DNA of 64,000 bases from Maniola hyperantus. Taxonomy: Eukaryota; Arthropoda; Insecta; Lepidoptera; Nymphalidae. How positions within the stretch are numbered: the first letter of the stretch is position 1; each line of letters begins with the position of its first letter. The position numbers and the translations under genes were made by a program. This document shows positions 53,301-61,800 of this stretch, piece by piece. Location: assembly GCF_902806685.2 (NCBI RefSeq), contig NC_048557.2, positions 11,169,554-11,233,553 on the forward strand. The letters run 5' to 3'. Below the pieces are notes generated by a model, which worked only from the letters and a program-made list of their open reading frames with translations, made no database searches and was not told the origin of the DNA.

Positions 53301-54335
53301 AACATTGAAGCCGGTCAGAACTTGTTGTTGAAGCAATTTTTGCCCTGCCCATTGCCACTTCAACTTCGCAACCCGTTGAGCTATGTCGGTTACTCTAGTT
53401 CCCCTACGGATGTCCTCATTTCGACTTGATCACGTCTTAGTGAAACTTCTTATGAGGCCCATGGTTAGGGATCATGTCTTGGAAGTATTTTAGTAATTTT
53501 ATAATTTTAATAATCATATTCCCAGGCCGAAGTCCACCTGAACGGCATCGGCAAGTGGAAGGGCCGCCACATCACCAGCACCGTGCGCCTCGTCACCGGC
53601 CCCTACGACCCTTTGTTGGAGTGGCCCTGTGACCTTAGCGTCAGCATCATACTGCGGGACCAGCCGGCTAACAAGAACCAGGTTAGATGAAGGGATGTAG
53701 CTACGAGTCATTCCATTTATATACAAGAAAAAGAGTAGGTCCCAAAATACTACCTTGTGGTACCCCTTGAGTACAAAATGCCCTACCTACATAACCAGCA
53801 ACCCTTTGTTAGAATGGCCCTGTGAACTTAGCGTCAGCATCATACTGAGGGACCAGCCGGCTAACATGATCCAGATAAGATGAAAGGATATTTCTATCTT
53901 TTCAAAGACCTAAGGTTCCATTTATATACAGGAAAAAGATTAGGTCCCAAAATACTACCTTGAGATACCCCTTGAGTACCTAACCGGCGATCATTTGTTA
54001 CAATGGTCCTTACCTTAACGTCTTTTGTATGATGTACGGGACTCTTGGTGTGAGAGTCCGACGCGCACTTGACCGATATTTTATTCATGATCTAATTAAT
54101 CTACATTCCACAGGCAATGGACATAGTAAAATCCCTCGAACTTCGTCGAAAATCGTCGTCAAAGAGACATGATTACGACGAAGCGGGCGACGAGAAGACC
54201 AAGTCCACGGAGACCCTCGACATGGGCGTCATCCAGATCAAGAGGCAGTACATCTTCATACCACACACTAGTCTCGACAAGTTCGAATACATCAAAAACG
54301 ACGTTATGTTCTTGGAGTTTCTTGTCAATCAGTGA
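44288..54335 (+). CDS. TRAF-family MATH-domain protein, complete (9 exons, 484 residues)
   Basis: Exons 44288-44386, 48171-48310, 49108-49321, 50067-50208, 50871-51040, 51689-51884, 53128-53243, 53526-53681, 54114-54335 join without frame errors. Residues 1-79 are polar with one CYFC pair. Residues about 80-320 are a charged, Gln/Glu-rich coiled coil. Residues 322-484 are a TRAF-C/MATH domain: LIWRIDNFTARMKDA, SKYGYTLKAEVHLNGIGKWK, GPYDPLLEWPC, and the closing YIKNDVMFLEFLV. TRAF proteins trimerise through this coiled coil and use MATH to bind receptor tails or adaptors in TNF/Toll-type signalling. No RING or TRAF zinc fingers are visible, and an in-frame stop at 44222 blocks upstream extension of exon 1. 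The start is the first in-frame ATG after that stop. A poly(A) signal AATAAA lies at 54700. The paralogue is not assigned. Confidence 0.86.
44411..45000 (+). mobile_element. Old SINE D copy split by a younger SINE D
   Basis: 44411-44446 (gtaggatgcttcagtcgggg...) and 44792-45000 (tcctaccggcaaagccgtgc ... ctgaatttaaaaaaaac) are the two halves of one plus-strand SINE, beginning only 25 nt into intron 1. Confidence 0.65.
44447..44791 (-). mobile_element. tRNA-headed SINE (family D), full length, nested
   Basis: Reverse orientation with intact A box (CTGGCGCAGTGGTGAGCGC) and B box (GGGTTCGATTCC). An ATCCT-like duplication flanks it. Confidence 0.8.
45005..45340 (+). repeat. Interspersed repeat (family K)
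   Basis: tttttcaaacccgcaatgta, then cgcctacgacgcggcattga; near full length compared with the other two copies. Confidence 0.5.
45345..45590 (+). mobile_element. Family C-prime repeat
   Basis: aaggaccctattactaactg ... gcgagtccgactcgcacttg. Confidence 0.55.
45775..45993 (+). mobile_element. Helitron (Hel-2), complete-looking
   Basis: ttataaatgcgaaagtatgt to gtacgaagtcgcgggtatca then gctag before T. Confidence 0.75.
46284..46482 (-). mobile_element. Helitron (Hel-1), 5' end replaced by LINE tail
   Basis: taacttatgctcgcgacttc ... gatggatcagtcattcagtc, then switches to a LINE fragment (gtatgtggtggcgcgctctt) at 46490-46550. Confidence 0.62.
46770..46890 (-). mobile_element. LINE 3'UTR fragment (family G)
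   Basis: Inverted copy of the 27059-27190 block: gcctttcctaccgagaagaa ... aactcggcggttgctctttt. Confidence 0.55.
47030..47270 (-). mobile_element. Repeat related to 6252-6470
   Basis: gcgatgtgcaggctcgactg ... ttcgggactatgtcatcgat ... tggcaaccgccacatctta, the inverse of the copy in the ABCA intron. Confidence 0.5.
47428..47565. mobile_element. Fold-back MITE, GC-rich
   Basis: gcgacagcttgaaatgggaa and the cgccccgcacacccgcac / gtgcgggtgtgtggggc arms. Confidence 0.55.
47570..48136 (-). mobile_element. RTE-like LINE C-terminus, 196-codon open frame
   Basis: The longest LINE frame here. It contains MTYGSETWSLTMGLIRKFRV, LRDQIRNEEIRRRIRVAEIA, LKWQWAGHIVRKTDRRWGPK and RPPARWTDDNRRVAGNRWIQ. The last section is intact, but no RT core is present, so it is not autonomous. 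Confidence 0.72.
48171..48310 (+). CDS. TRAF-like exon 2 (residues 34-79)
   Basis: SRDVASPSHVRLSDPSPPAV, then TWNPKTVPLEDCVSYLEKEV. Acceptor TTTCAG, donor GTATGT, phase 2 end. Follows a 3.8-kb intron full of repeats. Confidence 0.83.
48470..48660. mobile_element. Fold-back MITE (family N)
   Basis: ataagtcccgcaaattgcta at the left pairs with tagcaatttgcgcgacttat at the right. Confidence 0.6.
48665..48910 (+). mobile_element. Family C-prime repeat
   Basis: cgttctgtacccgaagggtg ... tatgagtccgactcgtactt. Confidence 0.55.
49108..49321 (+). CDS. TRAF-like exon 3 (residues 80-151), coiled coil
   Basis: LLLAEESSHRDLQSTELENF through FKHDLSNVQLALQ; heptad-like leucines with many Glu and Arg. Acceptor TTCCAG, donor GTAACG, phase 0 end. 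Confidence 0.85.
49536..49880 (+). mobile_element. tRNA-headed SINE (family D), full length
   Basis: Head gacctccctggcgcagtcgt, B box cgggttcgattcctggcagg, body and 3' oligo-A tail in plus orientation. Best reference copy of the family here. Confidence 0.82.
50067..50208 (+). CDS. TRAF-like exon 4 (residues 152-198), coiled coil
   Basis: ELQSQQLTTVMRLESAVSSL ... HDNRIRTIKSL; acceptor TTCCAG, donor GTCAGT, phase 1 end. Confidence 0.84.
50283..50425 (-). mobile_element. tRNA-headed SINE (family I)
   Basis: Reverse copy: ctaatattctcctttcccct ... gggtttgaaccggtgacctt ... ccgttgagctatcgaggct. Confidence 0.6.
50500..50825 (-). mobile_element. RTE-like LINE C-terminus
   Basis: LIRKLRVTQLAMERAMLGAA and WKTPHYRWTDVIRRVAGSRW on the minus strand, with frame breaks. 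Confidence 0.65.
50871..51040 (+). CDS. TRAF-like exon 5 (residues 199-255), coiled coil
   Basis: EVIEYIKQTVEEERERNADS ... LRMQIQNTTAERP; acceptor TTCCAG, donor GTAAGT, phase 0 end. Confidence 0.85.
51416..51650 (+). mobile_element. Helitron (Hel-4)
   Basis: tataatataaaaatgaatca start, ggttcagctgttctcgagat core, end gcgaagccggggcaggtaag then ctag before T. Confidence 0.65.
51689..51884 (+). CDS. TRAF-like exon 6 (residues 256-320), end of coiled coil
   Basis: TIDRLAVLEVATADARAETA ... VVLDNPELAGDN, leading into the MATH domain. Acceptor CTCTAG, donor GTAAAT, phase 1 end. Confidence 0.85.
52022..52135. mobile_element. Fold-back MITE, complete
   Basis: aggcatgttaagtacgcgac at the left and gtcgcgtactttacatgcct at the right are inverted. 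The arms continue through gatggcaatcgggg. Confidence 0.75.
52612..52697 (+). repeat. tRNA-like SINE head
   Basis: gcgaaccgtggcctagcggt and ggttcgaatcctgccggttc. Same head as 7195-7275; here it is fused directly to a family C repeat. Confidence 0.55.
52698..53090 (-). mobile_element. Family C repeat
   Basis: tttttagggttccgtacctc ... gcatgactcgcacttggccg. Confidence 0.65.
53128..53243 (+). CDS. TRAF-like exon 7 (residues 321-359), MATH domain start
   Basis: GHLIWRIDNFTARMKDAKEK then GPLFRTSKYGYTLK; the WRIDNF opening is the MATH signature. Acceptor TTTAAG, donor GTGAGA. Confidence 0.9.
53526..53681 (+). CDS. TRAF-like exon 8 (residues 360-411), MATH core
   Basis: AEVHLNGIGKWKGRHITSTV then GPYDPLLEWPCDLSVSIILR; corresponds to the YLNGDG...G-YD-LL-WP core of TRAF proteins. 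Donor GTTAGA. Its 3' half is duplicated downstream. Confidence 0.9.
53611..54040 (+). repeat. Degenerate tandem duplication of exon 8 3' half plus intron
   Basis: 53611-53803 (exon 8 end, donor and a LINE RT scrap) is repeated at 53804-53990, and a third partial copy begins at about 53991. The second exon copy reads tgagggaccagccggctaac but its donor is ATAAGA, so it is a dead exon fragment. Confidence 0.8.
53697..54060 (-). mobile_element. LINE reverse-transcriptase motif fragments
   Basis: On the minus strand each repeat unit carries GVPQGSILGPTLF-like text (GVSQGSILGPNLF at about 53940-53980), the conserved RT motif of insect LINEs. Each is too short to be functional. Confidence 0.6.
54114..54335 (+). 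CDS. TRAF-like exon 9 (residues 412-484), MATH end and stop
   Basis: AMDIVKSLELRRKSSSKRHD, an acidic/basic insert, then GVIQIKRQYIFIPHTSLDKF and YIKNDVMFLEFLVNQ, TGA at 54333. The KSSSKRHDYDEAGDEKTKS insert is polar and probably a surface loop. Confidence 0.88.
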   Translation, partial: AMDIVKSLELRRKSSSKRHDYDEAGDEKTKSTETLDMGVIQIKRQYIFIPHTSLDKFEYIKNDVMFLEFLVNQ

Positions 54336-54699
54336 TATAACTATTTGTTTTTCTACTTACTAGCTGATGCACGCGACTTCGTCCGCGTGGAATTCGGAAC
54401 GTCGTATGAGTGACAGAGACAACGCTCTAAAATGCCGAAATGTCTTTCTAAAGGCTGATGTACAATATGCATGCCCTTTCGGCATCATTTTTATTTTTTT
54501 AGGTTATTATTTTTAACAAAAATCATGACAAAATCAATTTTACATTAAAACTATCAATTTAAGCGCAAAGTCATGATAGTTTTTGAATATTTTACTAATT
54601 ATTTACTTATTTTCTTTACCTACAATCGATTAAATCTTCCTCTCTGTTAAATATAAGTGACTACCTATTATGTACCTATTAATAGAGTTAAGGATTATA

Positions 54700-54705
54700 A
54701 ATAAA
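54700..54705 (+). terminator. Poly(A) signal of the TRAF-like gene
   Basis: AATAAA 365 nt after the stop codon, in unique AT-rich sequence. Confidence 0.5.
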
Positions 54706-54785
54706 AACATATTTAACAGTAATCATAATATATTTTATTTATTGCTATTAGGTACACACTTATTTTGTCGAGTTTTGTCATAATT

Positions 54786-55446
54786 ATATAATTCTAGCTG
54801 CCCCGCCCTCGCCCCCGCCCCCGCCCCCGGCGAACTTCGTACCGCCTAACAGTCGATTCTTTTTCAGGATATTTTTAAATTTTTCTCTCCGTAAGAACCA
54901 TCCTCGTACTTTAAGGAATATTATAAAAAAACCGGCCAAGTGCGAGTCAGGCTCGCTCAACAAGGGTTCCGTACTACAGTCGTATTTTTTCGTCATTTTG
55001 CACGATAATTCAAAAACTATGATGCATAAAAATAAATAAAAATCTGTTTTAGAATGTACAAGTGAAGACCTTTCATATGACACCCCACTTGATATAGTAA
55101 CTCACTTCGAAAGTTGAAAATACTAATTATTAGTTCAAGACCACAATTTAATTTTTTTTGTGTGATCTAACCCTAAATTCACGGTTTTCAAATTTTTACC
55201 CACATGTCAGCTATAAGATCTACCTACCTGCCAAAATTCATGATTCTAGGTCAACGGGAAGTACCCTGTAGGTTTCTTGACAGACAGACAGACACACAAC
55301 AAAGTGATCCTATAAGGGTTCCGTTTTTCCTTTTGAGGTACGGAACCCTAAAAAGAATTAGCGAAATCGGTTCAGCTGTTCTCGAGATTTGCGATCAGCA
55401 ACACATTTACCGATTCATTTTTATATATTATTTTTTATATATAGAG
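54786..55446 (-). mobile_element. Helitron (Hel-4) split by a family C repeat
   Basis: Outer halves 54786-54930 and 55358-55446 rejoin as aggaatattataaaaaa + agaattagcgaaatcggtt. Confidence 0.7.
54931..55357 (+). mobile_element. Family C repeat nested in Hel-4
   Basis: ccggccaagtgcgagtcagg ... gaggtacggaaccctaaaa, in the A-rich centre of the Helitron. Confidence 0.7.
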
Positions 55447-55544
55447 ATGTATAAAGGGACTCGACAAAATCTAAAAATCTATACATATACAGGTGTAACT
55501 AGAACGCTGGCAAAAACGAAGACAGGTGATAGTACTGATGATCG

Positions 55545-55668
55545 CCGTACTCAGAGTCGCTAATCGTTACTTAAGATTGAGTTAAAACGAGACAGATTTA
55601 CGTGAGGGATATAGCTCTGTCTCGTTTAAACTAAACTCAAGTAACGATTAAGCGGCTCTGAGTACGGC
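55545..55668. repeat. Long hairpin between the convergent genes
   Basis: Arms gtactcagagtcgctaatcg and its imperfect complement tgattaagcggctctgagtac-type, about 50 bp each, 60 bp downstream of the NUB1-like stop codon. A diverged relative lies at 38040-38165. Confidence 0.75.
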
Positions 55669-55729
55669 TGTCAGTGTCCACGTTTGCGCACCATAGGCGA
55701 GGACAGCTAGTATGGAAAGCCAATAAGCC

Positions 55730-55856
55730 TCACAACAGCGACTTGTACTGCGCGAGGAACTGTTCCTCTTCAGCCAGCGAAGCGCTCAGGTAGTCGTCTT
55801 CATCAGTCCGTATTGCTGTCTTCAAGCGACGCAGCGCCAACTCGCGCTGTTTTCTC
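55730..55856 (-). CDS. NUB1: NUB1-like last exon with stop codon
   Basis: Begins RKQRELALRRLKTAIRTDED and ends QYKSLL, TGA. Acceptor GATAG at about 55857-55861. Confidence 0.82.
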
Positions 55857-58800
55857 CTATCAAATAATCAAAATTAAAAAAAAAAATGTTTACTAGCTGA
55901 TGCCCGCGACTTTGTTCGAGTGGAATCAGGTTTTTTAAAAATCCCGTGGGAACTCTTTTATTTATTTTCTGGGATAAAAGTAGCCTATCTCCTTCCCCGG
56001 GATGTAAGCTAACTCTATGCCAAATTTCATCAAAATCAGTTAAACTGATGGGCTGTGAAAAGCTAGCAGACAGACAGACACACTTTCACATACCCTTATT
56101 ATAAACGCGAAAGTGTGTTTGTTTGTTGGTTTGTCCTTCAATCACGTCGCAACGGAGCATCGGATCGACGTGATTTTTTGAATCGATATAGTTTTTATCC
56201 CGGAAAATGAAAGAGTTCAAACGGGATTTTTAAAAAAACCTAATTCCACGCGGATAAAGTCGCGGGTAGCAGCTAATTTTTTTTTTCTTTTTTTCTTTTT
56301 TTAAAGAATATTGTCTAGTAGCCTATGTCACTCTCCAGGTCTTTATCTATACCCATGCAAAAATCACGTGAATCCGTTTCACCGTTGCGACGTGATTGGA
56401 GGACAAACCAACAAACCAATAAACCAACAAACAAACACACTTTTACATTTATAATAAGGGTAGTGATACTATTCGTGAGCGATTTTCATTACCCACTGGA
56501 CCTGGCACCGTAAAAATTGCTATGTTTACCTTTTTTCTCTGGTTTCTTTCTTCTGCTTCTTTCGCGAAGCCTCCGCGGCACTCGTGGACGGATTTGACGG
56601 ATCGCCTGTATGACAAACACTAGATTATACTTTGTCTAGTGAAAGCTGAGTGAAAATTTGGAAGATGAAAGGGGGGGGGGGGGGGGGGGGTAAAAACCCC
56701 TAATTATTGGGAGTTATGTGCGTTTTCAACAATTAAGGAAAACATCGTGAGGAAACCTGCATGCCTGAGAGTTCTCAAAGGTTTTTTTTATTTTTTTATT
56801 CAGATACAAGTTAGCCCTTGACTGCAATCTCACCTGATGGTAAGTGATGATGCAGTCTAAGATGATAGCGGGCTAACCTGGAAGGGATATGGCAGTTTTT
56901 ATTAAACCCGTACCCCTTTCGTTTCTACACGGCATCGTACCGGAACGCTAAATCGCTTGGCGGCACGGCTTTGCCGGTAGGGTGGTAACTAGCCACGGCC
57001 GAAGCCTCCCACCAGACCAGACCAGAAATTTAGAAATTATAAAATTCCAAACCCCTGCCAGGAATCGAACCCGGGACCTCGTCGGTCGTCGAAGGTCGTG
57101 TGTGAAGTCTGCCAATCCGCACTTGGCCAGCGTGGTAGACTATGACCAAAACCGTCTAATGAGAAGGAGACTCGTACCCAATGGATTACCCGCGACTTCG
57201 TCCGGGTGGAGTTAGGTTTTTGAAAATCCCGTGGGAACTCTTTAATTTTCCGGGATAAAAATAATATAGACTATAAAAATAGTATATAGTATAGCCTACG
57301 TCCTTCCCCGGTATGTAAGCTGACTCTGTACCAAATTTCATCAAAATCGGTTGAACTGTTGGGCCGTGTAAAGCTAGCAGATGGACAGACAGACAGACAC
57401 AAATAACGATAGGACCTTTAAGCGTAAACTCAAGCAATGGCTCATACAGAATAGTTTCTATGAGATACACGAATTACTGCAAAACTAACCATACCTACCT
57501 ATTTAATACATGACCTCAATTGCACGACCGACACCATATTTGCATATCCTATTTGTATGTTTAGACTTTAGACCAAAGAATTTTTAAATACCTACTAATA
57601 CTTATGTAAGTTATAAGAATTGTTACTTCTAAATCCATGCTTCAGACTATGTTGTACTTACTATAACCTGTTAATTTAAGTTTAAAATGACATTCTTACT
57701 GATAATCGAAACTATTTATATTAACATACTTGTACCTACCTAATATTACTAAATTATTAACAAAGAAGAAACTAGTTGACGTTATAACAAACTTAATTAA
57801 TTAATGCGATCAATCAATAAAAATAATTTCGATTCAAAATGAATGCCCTATATAATTACCTGATAAAATCTATTATAAAATAATGTAACACGTAGCTTGC
57901 ATGTAATTAGCATGTACCTAGGTATGTATTGTTAATGTAACTAACTTTGCAATGCCCTAACGGGGCTTCATGTAACCATGAAAGCAAATGAATAAATAAA
58001 TCATAAATCATAAATCACTTTCGCATTTATAATAGGGGTAGTGATTCATACTTCATCTATTCTTAAAAATGTCGCATAAGACCGTGGCGTGTGGAAGTCC
58101 CAACAAGAGATCTATGTCCAGCAGTGGACGTCTAGCAGCATGATGATGATGATGATGATACTCACAGGGTTGGGAGCACCAGCCCACAAGTAAATCGACG
58201 GCTTTGCTGACGTGGTTATGTGTGAGACGCAGCGCGCTGCGGGCTTCCTCTGCCGGGTACCCCATCGCTTCCAACTAGGCAACAAGAATAAAGAAAGAAA
58301 GAAAGAAAGAAAGAAAGAAAAAAATACGTTTATTTTGCAAACTGTCCCTCACATCATATCATAAAACGTAAACTAATTTAAAAATCCTATTACAATGTAA
58401 AGGATTATTTAAATGATAAGCAAGCTTGGGAATGAGTTGCTTAACGACTTTGTGATAGTTCTAATAAGTTTCAATAATTTTGTAAAGTGGTGATAATAAA
58501 AAGAATACCCGGCTGAGTTTGTTGTGGGCTCTTCTCAGACCTGGGCGCGTTTGGAACCCTCGTAGCTTTAGTTTTAAGTTTGCGTTATAATTATCACCAC
58601 TATATCTTACAAATCTAACACTACACCAGACAATCAATAAGAGTAATTTATTACCTATTTTGAATAAATCATTTGACTTTGACTTTGACATCACACCTTA
58701 TAACTAAGATCTGGTTATTCCAGCGCCTTCTCCACCTACCTGAGCATAAGCCTAACGCGCTTCAAGCAAAGGAAGCGCCGGAACAAACTGTCATATTGTG

Positions 58801-61800
58801 TGGCACAACCCGAAAAAGGGTCCCAGCTCAGCATTATGCTGTATGCCTTGATGCACAAGAACATACAGCGCTGATTTTCAGCTGGTACCCTGAACCGGGT
58901 GACGCCACGGAACCATAAACTAACAATAATTCTACAATATACTTATCATACTATGTTGAACTGTACTACTTCTGTTCCGCGGGTTCCGCATACGTATCTC
59001 GCGATAGGCGTAAATCTCGCGATCATTACTGTCAAACGTCACACGAAACAGCGACTACAGAGCTTAGAGTATTTAAACCATGAAAAAATATCTAGGGTTT
59101 TACCGTGTATTGGCACAGAAAATGGCGGCGCTTGTTCATAGTATCAGAAAGATTAGGTTATTTATTTACAAGAAAAACAAGTACCTACTTACGCATAGCA
59201 AATGGCGGATTGTGCCGAAACCCTGTTTTTATAGTTATGTTGAATTTATAGTATTGTCTCTTACACACTTATGAAAATTTCGATAAGCTTGAGCTAGTTT
59301 CCGATCCGCTATTTTCTATAGGACATTAACGCAACTCTTTATATCTCTATGCTACAAAGAGACAGCAATAGCCACAAAGCAAAATAAGAAGAAGAAGAGA
59401 GACAGCAAATTAACGAATTGCTACTGCTGTCGCGTTGCTGTCGCTACTGCAGCCACAAAGCAAAATAAGAAGAAGAAGAGAGACAGCAAATTAACGAATT
59501 GCTACTGCTGTCGCGTTGCTGTCGCTACTGCAGCCACAAAGCAAAATAAGAAGAAGAAGAGAGACAGCAAATTAACGAATTGCTACTGCTGTCGCGTTGC
59601 TGTCGCTACTGCAGCCACAAAGCAAAATAAGAAGAAGAAGAGAGACAGCAAATGAACGAATTGCTACTGCTGTCGCTACTGCAAAGTTTTACGTAATCAC
59701 CCCGCCGATCATCTGAAGAGGAGGAATTCCGAAATATGTTGTATACAAGCAGGCGTTACTTTGCGAAAGTCAATGACACACAAGAAACTACAAGCCGCCA
59801 AGACAGACAAAAAAACAGGTTTTTATTTATGTTTCGTTTTTTATTTATCGTACAAAATGTCGATAAATTACGATTGTAGTACTCCGCGGTCTTCTTCAGT
59901 GTTAATCCCTAATAGCGACTTCACTTCCGTCATCCGTGAGAATGCCAACGATTATCTGCGACATAAGTCATAAGCTACCATACAAAACAAAATAGAACCT
60001 ATTTTTCAAGGACTTGGATTGGATGAGTGCGTAACCGCCGTAATATTCATCATTAATATTAATTTATGTTTTATGATTTAATGACAACTTTATGCAGAAA
60101 AAAGAATAAAACAACATAATAGAATCATAATAGGTTATACTTAAAACATGAATGATTATTATTATTACTAGCTTATGCTCGCGACTTCGTCCGCGTGGAC
60201 TATATAAATTTCAACCCCCTATTTCACCCCCTTAGGGGTTGAATTTTCAAAAATCCTTTCTTAGCGGATGCCTACGTCGTAATAGCTATCTGCATGCCAA
60301 ATTTCAGCCCGATCCGTCCAGTAGTTTGAGCTGTGCCTTGATAGATCAGTCAGTCAGTCAGTCATTCAGTCAGTCAGTCACCTTTCCTTTTATATATATA
60401 GATTATTTGATTGCTAATGGAATAAGGTAAATGAAATGTAAGATTATGTTTAAATTTGATTATTTGTAACGTATTAGACTAAAGGCTCTTTTATTTTTAT
60501 TTATTTATTTTTATTAACCGCCGTAACAGGGCTTACCTCAGCAACCAGTTTGTTGTCGGGCTCCACGAGCGAATCGTCCGAGCTCGGCGTGTCCGGGTCC
60601 ATGTCCTCCGAGTCTTCGCTATCTACCAACTGCAACACAAAACAGACTTACCTCAGCAACCAGTTTGTTGTCGGGCTCCACGAGCGAATCGTCCGAGCTC
60701 GGCGTGTCCGGGTCCATGTCCTCCGAGTCTTCGCTATCTACCAACTGCAACACAAACAGACTTACCTCAGCAACCAGTTTGTTGTCGGGCTCCACGAGCG
60801 AATCGTCCGAGCTCGGCGTGTCCGGGTCCATGTCCTCCGAGTCTTCGCTATCTACCAACTGCAACACAAAACAGACTTACCTCAGCAACCAGTTTGTTGT
60901 CGGGCTCCACGAGCGAATCGTCCGAGCTCGGCGTGTCCGGGTCCATGTCCTCCGAGTCTTCGCTATCTACCAACTGCAACACAAAACAGACTTACCTCAG
61001 CAACCAGTTTGTTGTCGGGCTCCACGAGCGAATCGTCCGAGCTCGGCGTGTCCGGGTCCATGTCCTCCGAGTCTTCGCTATCTACCAACTGCAACACAAA
61101 ACAGACTTACCTCAGCAACCAGTTTGTTGTCGGGCTCCACGAGCGAATCGTCCGAGCTCGGCGTGTCCGGGTCCATGTCCTCCGAGTCTTCGCTATCTAC
61201 CAACTGCAACACAAAACAGACTTACCTCAGCAACCAGTTTGTTGTCGGGCTCCACGAGCGAATCGTCCGAGCTCGGCGTGTCCGGGTCCATGTCCTCCGA
61301 GTCTTCGCTATCTACCAACTGCAACACAAAACAGACTTACCTCAGCAACCAGTTTGTTGTCGGGCTCCACGAGCGAATCGTCCGAGCTCGGCGTGTCCGG
61401 GTCCATGTCCTCCGAGTCTTCGCTATCTACCAACTGCAACACAAAACAGACTTACCTCAGCAACCAGTTTGTTGTCGGGCTCCACGAGCGAATCGTCCGA
61501 GCTCGGCGTGTCCGGGTCCATGTCCTCCGAGTCTTCGCTATCTACCAACTGCAACACAAAACAGACTTACCTCAGCAACCAGTTTGTTGTCGGGCTCCAC
61601 GAGCGAATCGTCCGAGCTCGGCGTGTCCGGGTCCATGTCCTCCGAGTCTTCGCTATCTACCAACTGCAACACAAAACAGACTTACCTCAGCAACCAGTTT
61701 GTTGTCGGGCTCCACGAGCGAATCGTCCGAGCTCGGCGTGTCCGGGTCCATGTCCTCCGAGTCTTCGCTATCTACCAACTGCAACACAAAACAGACTTAC

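Noticed and set aside
53804..53890. An alternative copy of TRAF-like exon 8
   Set aside because: It covers only the 3' half, has no acceptor, and the donor GT is mutated to AT.
58673..58918. 81-codon plus-strand ORF
   Set aside because: Overlaps repeats (LINE tail and family L) in a NUB1-like intron; no splice or domain evidence.
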